Assembly: GCA_029239875.1 (NCBI GenBank)
Contig: JARBUD010000008.1
Span: forward strand, 1 to 64,000
DNA length: 64,000 nt
Source: Xanthobacteraceae bacterium
GTDB lineage: Bacteria; Pseudomonadota; Alphaproteobacteria; Rhizobiales; Xanthobacteraceae
Direction: 5' to 3'
Shown one piece after another: positions 36,965 through 45,236 of this stretch (positions within the stretch are counted from its first letter, which is position 1; every line of letters begins with the position of its first letter). Made by a program: the position numbers and the translations under genes. The notes beneath the pieces are model-generated. The model was not told the origin of the DNA. It did not search any database and saw only the letters and a list, made by a program, of their open reading frames with translations.

Positions 36965-37629
36965 TCGAGAAGATCGCCATCTGGTGGGAAGGCTTCGCCC
37001 CCTATGTGCCGGGCTTCCTGCATGCGAGCTGGCTGGTGCTGGTGCTCTCGCTGCTGGCCATATTGGTGAGCTGGGGCTGCGGGCTCCTGGCCGCGCTCGG
37101 CAAGGTCTCGCGCTTCGCCGTGCTGCGCAAGGCGAGCGAATTCTACATCTGGTTCATCCGCGGCACGCCGACGCTGATTCAGATCTTCATCATCTATTTC
37201 GGCCTGCCGCAGCTGGGGCTTCGGCTCTCGCCCTTCGTCGCCGGCGTGGTCGCGCTCGGCTTCAATGGCGGCGCCTATGTCGCCGAGATCGTGCGCGCCG
37301 GCCTCTCCGCCATCCCCAAGGGGCAGACGGAATCGGCGCAGGCGCTCGGCATGGGCCGCTGGCAGATGATGACCCGCATCATCCTGCCCCAGGTCTTCCG
37401 GGTGATCCTGCCGCCGGTGACCAACGAGGCGATCACCATGGTGAAGAACACCTCGCTGCTCTCCACCATCACCGTGGTCGAGCTGACGCTCTACTCGCAG
37501 ACCATCATCGCCACCACCTTCCGCCCTTTCGAATTCTACATCGCGACCGCGCTCATCTACCTGGTGATGACCTCGCTCATCTCGCAGGCGGCTGGCCGTG
37601 CCGAGCGCTACTACGCCCGCTCGCTGTAA
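36961..37629 (+). CDS. polar amino-acid ABC transporter permease
   Basis: 222-residue inner-membrane permease of the HisM/GlnP type with about five helices and the EAA loop [21 protein letters not shown]. Only this one permease is encoded in the cluster, so a homodimer is likely, in contrast to the two-permease importer at 51.6-53.7 kb. Confidence 0.94.
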   Translation: MIEKIAIWWEGFAPYVPGFLHASWLVLVLSLLAILVSWGCGLLAALGKVSRFAVLRKASEFYIWFIRGTPTLIQIFIIYFGLPQLGLRLSPFVAGVVALGFNGGAYVAEIVRAGLSAIPKGQTESAQALGMGRWQMMTRIILPQVFRVILPPVTNEAITMVKNTSLLSTITVVELTLYSQTIIATTFRPFEFYIATALIYLVMTSLISQAAGRAERYYARSL

Positions 37630-37641
37630 GAGGAAGACAAG

Positions 37642-38586
37642 ATGAGCGTCCTGCCCATCGACTCGCTGGAAACCCCACGCTTCTGCGGCGTGCCGACCTT
37701 CATGCGCCTGCCGCAGGCGACGACGCTGAAGGGCCTCGACGCCGCGATCATCGGCCTGCCGTCGGATTCCGGCGCACCCTTCCGCACCGGCGCACGCTTC
37801 GCGCCTAATGCCGTGCGCGCCATGTCGATCATGCTGCGGCCGATCAACCCGTACCGGAACGTCAATGTCTTCGAGCGGCTCGCCTGCGCCGATGCCGGGG
37901 ATGCGGCGGTCGTGCCCGGCTATGAGATCGAGTCGCTTGAGCGGCTGGAGCTGGCGGTACGCGCGGTGGTCGATGCCGGCGTGACGCCGTTCGGCATAGG
38001 CGGCGATCATTCGGTGACGCTGGCGGGGCTGCGCGCGGTGGCGGCCAAGCACGGGCCGCTGGCGCTCATCCAGTTCGATTCCCACTCCGACACCTGGGAC
38101 AAGTACTTCGCCGGCCAGCGCTACAGCGCCGGCACGCCGTTCCGCCGCGCGGTGGAGGAAGGCATCGTCGATCCCTCGCGCTCGATCCAGGTCGGCCTGC
38201 GCGGCTCGCTGTTCAAGCCGGACGACGTCAGCCAGTCGGTCGAGCTCGGCTTCGAGGTCGTCACCACCGACGCCATGTTCGAGATGGGCATCCCGGCCCT
38301 CGCCGCCCGCATCGCCGAGCGCACCGGCGGGCACAAGGCCTATCTCACCTTCGACCTCGACTTCGTCGACCCGGCCTATGCGCCCGCGGTGGAGACGCCG
38401 GAGGCCGGCGGCCCCAGCGCGCGCGAGGCGCTGGACCTCCTGCGACGGATCGAAGGCGTCAACCTCGTCGGCGCCGACGTGGTCGAGCTCTGCCCGCCCT
38501 ATGACGGCCCGGGGCAGATCTCGGCGCTGCTCGCCGCGACCGTCATGGCCGAGCTTCTGGCGCTGAAGGCGAGCACGAAATCCTGA
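37642..38586 (+). CDS. agmatinase-like ureohydrolase
   Basis: Binuclear manganese (or nickel) hydrolase of the arginase/agmatinase superfamily, expected to release urea from a guanidino compound. 314 residues. All six metal ligands are present: His123 (GGDHSVTL), Asp146, His148 and Asp150 (FDSHSDTWD), Asp238 and Asp240 (FDLDFVDPAYAP). The ETPEAGGPS segment fits the agmatinase/guanidinobutyrase branch, not arginase proper. Substrate cannot be assigned; agmatine, guanidinobutyrate, guanidinopropionate or guanidine itself are possible. It lies 12 bp after the permease gene, in the same transcription unit as the importer and the DUF1989 protein. Confidence 0.9.
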   Translation: MSVLPIDSLETPRFCGVPTFMRLPQATTLKGLDAAIIGLPSDSGAPFRTGARFAPNAVRAMSIMLRPINPYRNVNVFERLACADAGDAAVVPGYEIESLERLELAVRAVVDAGVTPFGIGGDHSVTLAGLRAVAAKHGPLALIQFDSHSDTWDKYFAGQRYSAGTPFRRAVEEGIVDPSRSIQVGLRGSLFKPDDVSQSVELGFEVVTTDAMFEMGIPALAARIAERTGGHKAYLTFDLDFVDPAYAPAVETPEAGGPSAREALDLLRRIEGVNLVGADVVELCPPYDGPGQISALLAATVMAELLALKASTKS

Positions 38587-38682
38587 AGGCGGCGCGGCGC
38601 GCGCCTCTCAAGAGCGGACCGGTGCCGCCCCCGGCGGCCCGTTGAAGACCAAGGACCAGCAGACGACAGAGGGGATAAAACA

Positions 38683-39483
38683 ATGCGTCTGAATCTTCTT
38701 CCCGTGCTTGCCGCCGCTCTCGTCGGCGGCCTCGTCACCGGCGGGCTCTCCGCCCCGGCGAGCGCCCAGCAGCTCGAACTCGTCAAGCCCGGCGCGCTGC
38801 TCGTCGCCACCGAGGGCACCTACCCGCCCTTCTCCATGCGCACGCCGGACGGCCAGCTCGACGGGCTGGAAATCCGCGTCGCCAAGGAGATCGCGCGGCG
38901 ACTGAACCTCACCTATGAGCCGGTCGTCATCAAATGGGAGGCGCTGCTCGTCGGCCTCGCCGCCGACCAGTACGACTTCGCCTCCGCCGCCATGGACATC
39001 ACCGCCGAGCGCCAGAAGCAGGTGATGTTCGCCGATGGCTGGCTGGAATCGGGCGGCCGCGTCGTCACCCAGAAGGGCTCGCCGATCAAGACGCCGGCCG
39101 ACATCAAGGGCAAGACCGTCGGCGTGCTGGTCTCCTCCACCTGGCAGAAGCTGGCCGAGGAGCGCGGCGCGACGGTGAAGGCCTACAAGGCCGAATCCGA
39201 TGCCATCCAAGACCTGGTGAACGGGCAGATCGACGCGGTGATCACCGACTCCATCGCCGCCGCCTACACCATCGAGGCGTCCAAGCTGCCGCTGGTGATG
39301 GTCGACGACTATCTCAGCCACATCCAGAAGGGCTTCCCCTTCAAGAAGGGCAAGCCGAACCTGGTCAAGGCGGTGAACAAGGCGCTGGCGGACATGATCG
39401 CCGACGGCACCTATGCCAAGCTCACCACTCCCCTGATCGGCTACTCGCCCGCCCCCAAGGACCCGATCAAGACGATCTTCTGA
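38683..39483 (+). CDS. periplasmic substrate-binding protein of polar amino-acid type
   Basis: 266 residues. Signal peptide to about residue 28 (SAPASAQQ), then an SBP_bac_3 fold: LLVATEGTYPPFSMRTPDGQ, DGLEIRVAKEIARRL, FASAAMDITAERQKQVMFAD, GKTVGVLVSSTWQ. It supplies the ABC importer at 36155-37629. A strong terminator follows at 39494, which fits high expression of this gene and separates it from the GntR gene. Confidence 0.95.
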   Translation: MRLNLLPVLAAALVGGLVTGGLSAPASAQQLELVKPGALLVATEGTYPPFSMRTPDGQLDGLEIRVAKEIARRLNLTYEPVVIKWEALLVGLAADQYDFASAAMDITAERQKQVMFADGWLESGGRVVTQKGSPIKTPADIKGKTVGVLVSSTWQKLAEERGATVKAYKAESDAIQDLVNGQIDAVITDSIAAAYTIEASKLPLVMVDDYLSHIQKGFPFKKGKPNLVKAVNKALADMIADGTYAKLTTPLIGYSPAPKDPIKTIF

Positions 39484-39493
39484 TCGTCCCGCC

Positions 39494-39530
39494 GTCCGGC
39501 CGCGCCACCTCGCGGCCGGACTTCATTTTT
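39494..39530 (+). terminator. rho-independent terminator
   Basis: Perfect 11-bp stem GTCCGGCCGCG / CGCGGCCGGAC with a six-base loop (CCACCT), followed by TTCATTTTT. It sits 10 bp after the binding-protein stop codon. Confidence 0.85.
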
Positions 39531-39559
39531 GCTGCAGAGACCCGACCGCAGAGTTTCGA

Positions 39560-40240
39560 ATGTCCGTTCCCGTCCGACGCAAGGCCGTCGCCGCTCCGCC
39601 CGAGGAGCGCGAGGAAAGCCTCAGCCAGATGGCCTACAACGCCCTGCTGGACCAGCTGATCCGGCGCGAGATCGCGGTCGGCTCGGTGCTGCAGGAGCGT
39701 CGCCTCGCCGAGGCGCTCGACATCTCCCGCACCCCGGTACGCGATGCGTTGAACCGGCTGGAGAGCGAAGGCTTCATCACCCGCAAGCCGGGCGGCGTGC
39801 TGGTGGTGAAGGAGTTCTCCACCCGCGAGCTGATCGAGACGCTGCATGTGCGCCAGATCCTGGAGACCGAAGGCGCGCGCCTCGCCACGGGCCGCATTCC
39901 CGTCGCCGAGCTCGACGAGGTCGAGGCCGAGATCCGCGCCCTGCTCGCCGCTCCCGCGCCGAACGCCGAGCGCGACTGGGAGATCGACAGCCGCTTCCAC
40001 TCCATGATAGCCGCCCGCAGCGGCAATGCGGTGCTCGCCAAGCACATCCACGACCTGCGGCTGAAGACGCACATGTTCAACATGGACCGCGTGCCCGAAC
40101 GCTTCGAGATCGGCCACCGGGAGCATCTTTCCATCATCGATGCGCTACGCCGGGAGGACCGCGAGGCCGCCCGTGCCGGCCTCTACGCCCATATCGAGAA
40201 CGTAAAGCTGAGCATCATCGAGAAGCTCCGCGCCATCTGA
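39560..40240 (+). CDS. GntR-family regulator (FCD domain)
   Basis: 226 residues. N-terminal winged helix (about residues 20-85; LQERRLAEALDISRTPVRDALNRLESEGFI is the recognition region) and a C-terminal FCD all-alpha ligand domain with HVRQILETEGARLA, FHSMIAARSGN and HREHLSIIDALRRED, holding the His/Asp metal pocket typical of FadR-type C-domains. It is likely the local repressor of the cluster, responding to a carboxylate intermediate. It follows the terminator and starts a second run of genes, 9 bp before the lyase gene. Confidence 0.92.
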   Translation: MSVPVRRKAVAAPPEEREESLSQMAYNALLDQLIRREIAVGSVLQERRLAEALDISRTPVRDALNRLESEGFITRKPGGVLVVKEFSTRELIETLHVRQILETEGARLATGRIPVAELDEVEAEIRALLAAPAPNAERDWEIDSRFHSMIAARSGNAVLAKHIHDLRLKTHMFNMDRVPERFEIGHREHLSIIDALRREDREAARAGLYAHIENVKLSIIEKLRAI

Positions 40241-40249
40241 GGAACGACC

Positions 40250-41179
40250 ATGGCTGAGAAGATCAACGAGACCACGCGCGGCGTGTACATCATCGCGCCA
40301 ACGCCTTTCACCGAGACGGGCGAGGTCGATTTCACCAGCACGGATTCGCTGATCGATTTCTATTTCGAGACCGGCGTGACCGGCATGACCATCCTCGGCG
40401 TGCTCGGCGAAGCCTCCAAGCTCTCCCCGACGGAGTCGCGCGCCTTCCTCGAGCACGTCATGAAGCGTGTTGACGGCCGCAAGCCCGTCGTGGTCGGCGC
40501 CTCCAACCCCGGCACGGACAATCTCGTGCGCTTCGCCAAGCAGGCGATGGACCTCGGTGCCGCCGGCCTGATGATCGCGCCGCAGCCCTTCCTGAAGACC
40601 GACGACCAGGTCTTCGGCTACTGGGCGGAAGTGCTCACACGCCTCGGGCCGGACATCCCGGTCTGCTACCAGGACTATCCGCAGACCAGCAACACGGTGA
40701 GCTCGGTCGCGGTGCTGCACCGGCTGATCGACGCCTTCCCGAACTTCGTCATGCTCAAGCACGAGGAAGGCTCCGGCCTGCCGAAGATCACCAAGATGCG
40801 CGAGCGCTCCGACAAGGGCGAGGGCCGGCGCGTCTCCATCCTCGTCGGCAATGGCGGGCTCTACCTGCCGCAGGAACTGCGCCGCGGCGTCGACGGCGCC
40901 ATGACCGGCTTCGCCTACCCCGAGATGCTGGTCGGCGTGGTCGAGAAGTTCCATGCCGGCGATGTCGAGGGCGCCGAGGACCTGTTCGACACCTATCTGC
41001 CGATCCTGCGCCATGAGCAGCAGCTCGGCTTCGGCCTCGCCATCCGCAAGGAGGTGCTGAAGCGCCGGGGCATCATTGCCTGCTCGGACACGCGTCATCC
41101 CGGCCCGAAGCTCACCGCCCGCGACCATCAGGAGCTGGGCGAGCTGATGAGCCGCCTCACCGCCAAGCTGCATGGGTGA
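40250..41179 (+). CDS. dihydrodipicolinate synthase family lyase/hydrolyase
   Basis: 309-residue TIM-barrel aldolase of the DHDPS/NAL superfamily. The Schiff-base lysine is in FPNFVMLKHEEGSG (about residue 172) and the motif GVLGEASKLSPTESRAFLE is the family's GxxGE region. The Tyr segment reads PVCYQDYPQTSN, unlike the YNVP of true DapA, so the reaction is probably cleavage or dehydration of a different 2-oxo acid. It is a distinct subfamily from the second DHDPS-like protein at 53736. Substrate unknown. Confidence 0.88.
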   Translation: MAEKINETTRGVYIIAPTPFTETGEVDFTSTDSLIDFYFETGVTGMTILGVLGEASKLSPTESRAFLEHVMKRVDGRKPVVVGASNPGTDNLVRFAKQAMDLGAAGLMIAPQPFLKTDDQVFGYWAEVLTRLGPDIPVCYQDYPQTSNTVSSVAVLHRLIDAFPNFVMLKHEEGSGLPKITKMRERSDKGEGRRVSILVGNGGLYLPQELRRGVDGAMTGFAYPEMLVGVVEKFHAGDVEGAEDLFDTYLPILRHEQQLGFGLAIRKEVLKRRGIIACSDTRHPGPKLTARDHQELGELMSRLTAKLHG

Positions 41180-41185
41180 TCGGCG

Positions 41186-41965
41186 ATGGATCTCGGACTG
41201 AAGGGCCGCACCGCGCTGGTGCTCGGCGCCAATCGGGGCCTTGGCAACGCCATCGCCCGCACATTGGCCAAGGAAGGCGCGGCGGTCATCCTCGCCGGCC
41301 GCAACGAAACCTCTCTTAAGGAAGAAGCCGCCGCCATCCGCAGCGAGGGCGGCGATGCCTGCATCCAGAAGCTGGACCTCGGCGAGCGCGCCTCGGTGCT
41401 GGCGGCGCTCGAGGTGCTCGACGGCGAGACGATCGACATCCTCGTCAACAATTCCGGCGGCCCGCCGCCGGGACCGGTCGCTGCCGTGACGCCCGACGTG
41501 TGGAGCGCGCAATTCGAGACGATGGTCAGCGCCATCTTCCTCGTCACCTCGCGCCTGCTGCCGGGCATGCGCGCGAGAAAGTTCGGCCGCATCGTCAACA
41601 TCGCCTCCTCCGGCGTCACCCAGCCGATCCCGAACCTCGGCATCTCCAACGCGCTGCGCGCCTCCATCATCGGCTGGGCCAAGACGCTGGCCGCCGAAGT
41701 GGCGGCGGACGGCGTGACGGTGAACTCGGTGCTGCCCGGCCGCATCCACACCCAGCGCACCGACCAGCTCGATGCCGCCAATGCTGCCCGCAGCGGCCAG
41801 AGCGTCGAGCAGGTGTCGGCCGCCTCCCGCGCGACCATTCCGATGGGGCGCTACGGCACGCCGCAGGAATTCGCCGACGTGGTGGCTTTCCTCGCCAGCG
41901 AGAGGGCGGGCTACGTCACCGGCTCGACGCTGCGCGTCGACGGCGGGTCCATCCGCAGCATCTGA
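41186..41965 (+). CDS. short-chain dehydrogenase/reductase with replaced YxxxK motif
   Basis: 259 residues. Rossmann dinucleotide site LVLGANRGLGNAIA (residues about 11-24), NNSGG, and the C-terminal AGYVTGSTLRVDGGSIRSI are standard for classical SDRs. The catalytic Ser is retained in IVNIASSGV, but the region where Tyr-x3-Lys should be reads PNLGISNALRASIIGW: no Tyr and no Lys at the expected spacing. The subgroup with a LSNALR-like segment is real, so this is a clade trait and not an error. It lies six bases after the lyase gene. NAD(P)H-dependent redox in this cluster is likely; mechanism uncertain. Confidence 0.88.
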   Translation: MDLGLKGRTALVLGANRGLGNAIARTLAKEGAAVILAGRNETSLKEEAAAIRSEGGDACIQKLDLGERASVLAALEVLDGETIDILVNNSGGPPPGPVAAVTPDVWSAQFETMVSAIFLVTSRLLPGMRARKFGRIVNIASSGVTQPIPNLGISNALRASIIGWAKTLAAEVAADGVTVNSVLPGRIHTQRTDQLDAANAARSGQSVEQVSAASRATIPMGRYGTPQEFADVVAFLASERAGYVTGSTLRVDGGSIRSI

Positions 41966-41978
41966 CGAAGGCCCGATC

Positions 41979-42968
41979 TTGAGTTCGCTCTGCCTCATCC
42001 TCCAGCGCATCCATGACGCCGGCGTCGAGCATCTCCTCGCCGCCGGCCACGAGGCGCGGCTTGCCGCCTCGCTGGAGCCCGAGGCGCTGCTCGCGGAGAT
42101 CGCCCCCGCCCGCGCCGTGCTGACCCGCGACGCGCGCGTCGACGGGCCACTGATGGACGCGGCACCGCATCTCAAGGTGATCGGCGTGCACGGCGCCGGC
42201 GTCGACAACGTCGACATCGCTGCCGCCACCGCGCGCGGCATCCCGGTGGTCAACACGCCCGGCGCCAATGCCCGCTCGGTGGCCGAGCACGCGCTGGCGC
42301 TGGCGTTCCACCTCGCCAAGGCGCTTGGCCCCGGCGAGCGCGCCGCTCGCGCCAGCGACGGCGCGTTCAAGTACCGCGCGCGACTGATGGAGCTCGACGG
42401 CGCCGTTTTCGGCCTCGTCGGCTTCGGCGCCATCGGCCGCGAGACCGGCCGCCTCGCCCGCGCGCTCGGCATGGAGGTGATCATCTGGACCCGCCGCCCG
42501 GACGATCCCGCGGTCACGGCGGCCGGCCTCACCCATGTCGCCGACCTGAACGAACTGCTCGCCCGCGCGGACATCGTCTCGCTGCACCTGCCGGGCGGGG
42601 CGCAGACGCGCCATCTGATCGGTGCATCTGAGCTAGCCCGCATGAAGCAGACGGCCTACCTGATCAACACCGCTCGCGGCACGATCATCGACGAAGTCGC
42701 CCTGATCGAAGCGCTCCGCGAGGGCCGGATTGCCGGCGCCGGGCTCGACGTGTTCGAGACCGAGCCGATGCCGCCCTCCTCGCCGCTCATCGGCTTCGAC
42801 AATGTCGTGCTCACCCCGCATGTCGGCGGCTCGACGCAGGCCTCGCTCCGGCGCACCGCGATCGCCCTCGTCGCGCAGGTGAACGACGTCCTCGCCGGCC
42901 ACCGCCCGGCCCATCTCGTCAATCCCGAGGTCTGGTCGGTCCCTACGATCGCAGGGGTCGGCGCATGA
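41979..42968 (+). CDS. D-isomer-specific 2-hydroxyacid dehydrogenase
   Basis: 329 residues. Substrate-binding half VIGVHGAGVDNVDIAAA, NAD site FGLVGFGAIGRETGRLA, and catalytic residues Arg in NTARGTIIDE, Glu in GLDVFETEPMP and His in LTPHVGGST. It reduces a 2-oxo acid or oxidises a D-2-hydroxy acid; which one is unknown. I chose TTG 41979, with GAAGG seven bases before it and 13 bp after the SDR stop; no ATG precedes the domain in this frame. Its stop overlaps the amidohydrolase start (ATGA). Confidence 0.9.
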   Translation: MSSLCLILQRIHDAGVEHLLAAGHEARLAASLEPEALLAEIAPARAVLTRDARVDGPLMDAAPHLKVIGVHGAGVDNVDIAAATARGIPVVNTPGANARSVAEHALALAFHLAKALGPGERAARASDGAFKYRARLMELDGAVFGLVGFGAIGRETGRLARALGMEVIIWTRRPDDPAVTAAGLTHVADLNELLARADIVSLHLPGGAQTRHLIGASELARMKQTAYLINTARGTIIDEVALIEALREGRIAGAGLDVFETEPMPPSSPLIGFDNVVLTPHVGGSTQASLRRTAIALVAQVNDVLAGHRPAHLVNPEVWSVPTIAGVGA

Positions 42969-44218
42969 GCGCGCTCACCAGGGCCATCGCCCTCACCGAA
43001 CGGCTCTTCGAGGAATTGCGCGCCCACACCACCGATGAGCCGGGCATCACCCGCGCCGCCTATGGCGAGGGCGAAGAGTTCGCCCATGCGGTGGTCCGGC
43101 GCGTCGGCCGCGAGCTCGGCTTGAACAAAGCCATCGACGCCGCCGGCAATCTCTATCTGACGCTGGAAGGCGAGGACCCGACGCTCCCCGGCTGGATCAT
43201 CGGCTCGCATATCGACAGCGTGCCGCATGGCGGCAATTACGACGGCGCCGCCGGCGTGCTCGCCGGGCTCGCCGTGGTGCATGCGCTGCGCACGGAAGCC
43301 CGGCGGCTCGCGCGCAACCTCACCGTGATGGTCATCCGCGCCGAGGAGAGCACCTGGTTTCCGGTCTCCTATCTCGGCAGCCGTGCCGCCTTCGGCATCC
43401 TGCCGGTCGAGGCGCTGGAGACGCGCCGCGCCGACACCGGCCTGACGTTGCGCGAGCACATGGCGGCGCTCGGCTTCGATCCGGATGCGGTGGCGCGCGG
43501 CGAGGCCTATCTCGCCCCCGCCCGCATCCACGGCTTCATCGAGGTGCATATCGAGCAGGGGCCGGTGCTGGAGCGCGAGGACGCGCCCATCGGCCTCGTC
43601 ACCGGCATTGCCGGCTCGTTCCGCTACCGCAAGGGCCGCGTGCTCGGCCAGTACGGCCATTCCGGCGCCGTGCCGCGCGCCTATCGGCAGGACGCGGTGA
43701 TCGGCTTCGCCGACCTCGTGGCGGCGCTGGAGACGACCTGGGACGGGCTGGAGCGCGACGGGAAACGCGCCACCATCACCTTCGGCGAAGTCGGCACCGA
43801 TCCCACCCAGCATGCCTTCTCCAAGGTGCCCGGCGAGGTCGGCTTCTGTCTCGACGTGCGCAGCGAGAGCCCCGCGGTGCTGGAGCGCGTCCACACCGAG
43901 CTTTTCGCCCATGCCGCCATCATCGAGCAGCGGCGCGGCGTCCACTTTGACTTCGGCGAGAAGACCGGCAGCACGCCCGCCATCCTCGACGCCGGCCAGC
44001 GCACCGGGCTGAAGGCGGCAGCCGCCTGCGAGGGCATCCGCGCCATCGAGATGCCGAGCGGCGCCGGCCACGACACGGCGACCTTCGCCGGGCGCGGCGT
44101 GCCCGCGAGCCTCATCTTCGTGCGCAACCAGAACGGCAGCCACAACCCGCACGAGGCGATGCGGATCGAGGACTTCGCCTGCGCGGTGCGAACGCTGCTG
44201 GCGTTCCTGCGGGTCTAG
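42965..44218 (+). CDS. M20-family N-carbamoyl amino-acid/allantoate-type amidohydrolase
   Basis: 417-residue zinc (or manganese) hydrolase of the hydantoinase/carbamoylase clade, splitting a C-N bond of an N-carbamoyl or ureido compound and releasing ammonia and CO2. Metal ligands: His and Asp in IIGSHIDSVPHGGNYDGAAG, Glu pair in VIRAEESTWF, His in FIEVHIEQGPVLE, and the final His in NGSHNPHEAM. Last gene of the run. Together with the ureohydrolase and DUF1989 protein it points to a nitrogen-rich ureido or guanidino substrate. Confidence 0.9.
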   Translation: MSALTRAIALTERLFEELRAHTTDEPGITRAAYGEGEEFAHAVVRRVGRELGLNKAIDAAGNLYLTLEGEDPTLPGWIIGSHIDSVPHGGNYDGAAGVLAGLAVVHALRTEARRLARNLTVMVIRAEESTWFPVSYLGSRAAFGILPVEALETRRADTGLTLREHMAALGFDPDAVARGEAYLAPARIHGFIEVHIEQGPVLEREDAPIGLVTGIAGSFRYRKGRVLGQYGHSGAVPRAYRQDAVIGFADLVAALETTWDGLERDGKRATITFGEVGTDPTQHAFSKVPGEVGFCLDVRSESPAVLERVHTELFAHAAIIEQRRGVHFDFGEKTGSTPAILDAGQRTGLKAAAACEGIRAIEMPSGAGHDTATFAGRGVPASLIFVRNQNGSHNPHEAMRIEDFACAVRTLLAFLRV

Positions 44219-44247
44219 CCGAATACGGGCGGAAGGAGCCTGATCGG

Positions 44248-44712
44248 CTATTCTTTCGCCCGCAGCCGGGCCAGCGTCGTCTCCATGCCCTGCCGTATCG
44301 CCGCATAGAAATCGGCCATTTCCGCGAGACGATCGCGTGCCCCGTCCGATCGGACGCCGCGTGCGCCGGAGCGCATCAGCCCCGCCAGCGCATCGAGCAG
44401 GCGGTTCTGCTCGGCCAGCATCGCCGCGTAATTGTCGGACACGCCATAGAGCGCCCGCTTGCTGCCGCGCACGCCGTGGCGATGCGCCAGCGTGTATTTC
44501 TCCAGCAGCCGCGCGGCGACGCTGGCGCTGCTCTTGCTGATCTCCAGCCCCTCGGCGATGGCATCGAGGCTCACCGGCTCGGCATTGACGAGCAGGAAGC
44601 CGTAGAGCCGCGCCGCCGTCTGCGGCACCCCCCAGGGCACCAGCAGCCGGGCGGTGTCCTCGATGAAGCGGCGCTCGGCGGTGGTCAGTCCGTGATTTGC
44701 TTTATTCGGCAT
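44248..44712 (-). CDS. GbsR/MarR-type transcriptional regulator
   Basis: 154 residues. Winged helix in residues about 10-75 (RFIEDTARLLVPWGVPQTAA, SLDAIAEGLEISKSSASVAA) with a C-terminal helical dimerisation part. The VPWGxPxTxARxYG phrase is typical of GbsR-like MarR proteins. ATG 44712 is chosen; it starts inside the palindrome at 44712-44724, so autoregulation is likely. Divergent from the two membrane-protein genes it probably controls. Confidence 0.85.
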   Translation of the reverse strand: MPNKANHGLTTAERRFIEDTARLLVPWGVPQTAARLYGFLLVNAEPVSLDAIAEGLEISKSSASVAARLLEKYTLAHRHGVRGSKRALYGVSDNYAAMLAEQNRLLDALAGLMRSGARGVRSDGARDRLAEMADFYAAIRQGMETTLARLRAKE

Positions 44713-44724
44713 ATATCGAATATA
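44712..44724. promoter_or_regulatory. candidate operator of the GbsR-type regulator
   Basis: TATAT-CGA-ATATA, a perfect 5-3-5 inverted repeat, sits at the very start of the regulator gene and 52 bp before the divergent membrane-protein ATG. AT-rich palindromes stand out in this GC-rich window. Confidence 0.45.
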
Positions 44725-44775
44725 CTGTCGTTCATAAGATGCGTCCATGAGAACGCGTTCACGGAGGACAATCCC

Positions 44776-45228
44776 ATGTCCACCACATCATCCACCGCAT
44801 CGCTCGCCACCCCGTCCACGACATCCGCGGCCCGCACGCGCGCCTTCGCCCGCGTGATCGGCCCCTGGCTCGTCATCGTTCCCGCCCTCGTCATGCTGCG
44901 CGAGCCGGAGATGGGCACCATCGCCGCCGCCTTCTTCTCCAATCCCGCCCTGGTCTGGTTCGCCGGCGGGCTGATGCTGTTCGGCGGCCTGCTGATCATC
45001 GCCCTCCACCCCTACTGGTCGAGCCTCGCCGCCATCATCATCTCGGCCTTCGGCTGGCTGCTCGTCTTGCGCGCCGTCGCGGTGCTCGCCATGCCCACGA
45101 TGTTCGAGCACGCGGCCACGGCCTCGGCCGGCGCGGCGGTGCCGGTGCGGCTGATCTTCGGCCTCCTGGTCGTGGCCGGGGTCTACCTCACCTATGTCGG
45201 CTGGCTCGCCCGGCCGGCGACCGACTGA
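44776..45228 (+). CDS. small membrane protein, function unknown
   Basis: 150 residues with four hydrophobic segments (VIGPWLVIVPALVMLRE, LVWFAGGLMLFGGLLIIALH, SLAAIIISAFGWLLVLRAVA, VRLIFGLLVVAGVYLTYVGW). The N-terminus is Ser/Thr-rich. ATG 44776 with GGAGG eight bases upstream. It is eight bases ahead of the methyltransferase-like gene in a two-gene unit opposite the GbsR regulator. No named family recognised. Confidence 0.8.
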   Translation: MSTTSSTASLATPSTTSAARTRAFARVIGPWLVIVPALVMLREPEMGTIAAAFFSNPALVWFAGGLMLFGGLLIIALHPYWSSLAAIIISAFGWLLVLRAVAVLAMPTMFEHAATASAGAAVPVRLIFGLLVVAGVYLTYVGWLARPATD

Positions 45229-45236
45229 GGCGCTCC

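Noticed and set aside
40145-42643. An 832-residue minus-strand frame over lyase, SDR and dehydrogenase genes
   Set aside because: It crosses three conserved genes on the other strand and shows no domain.
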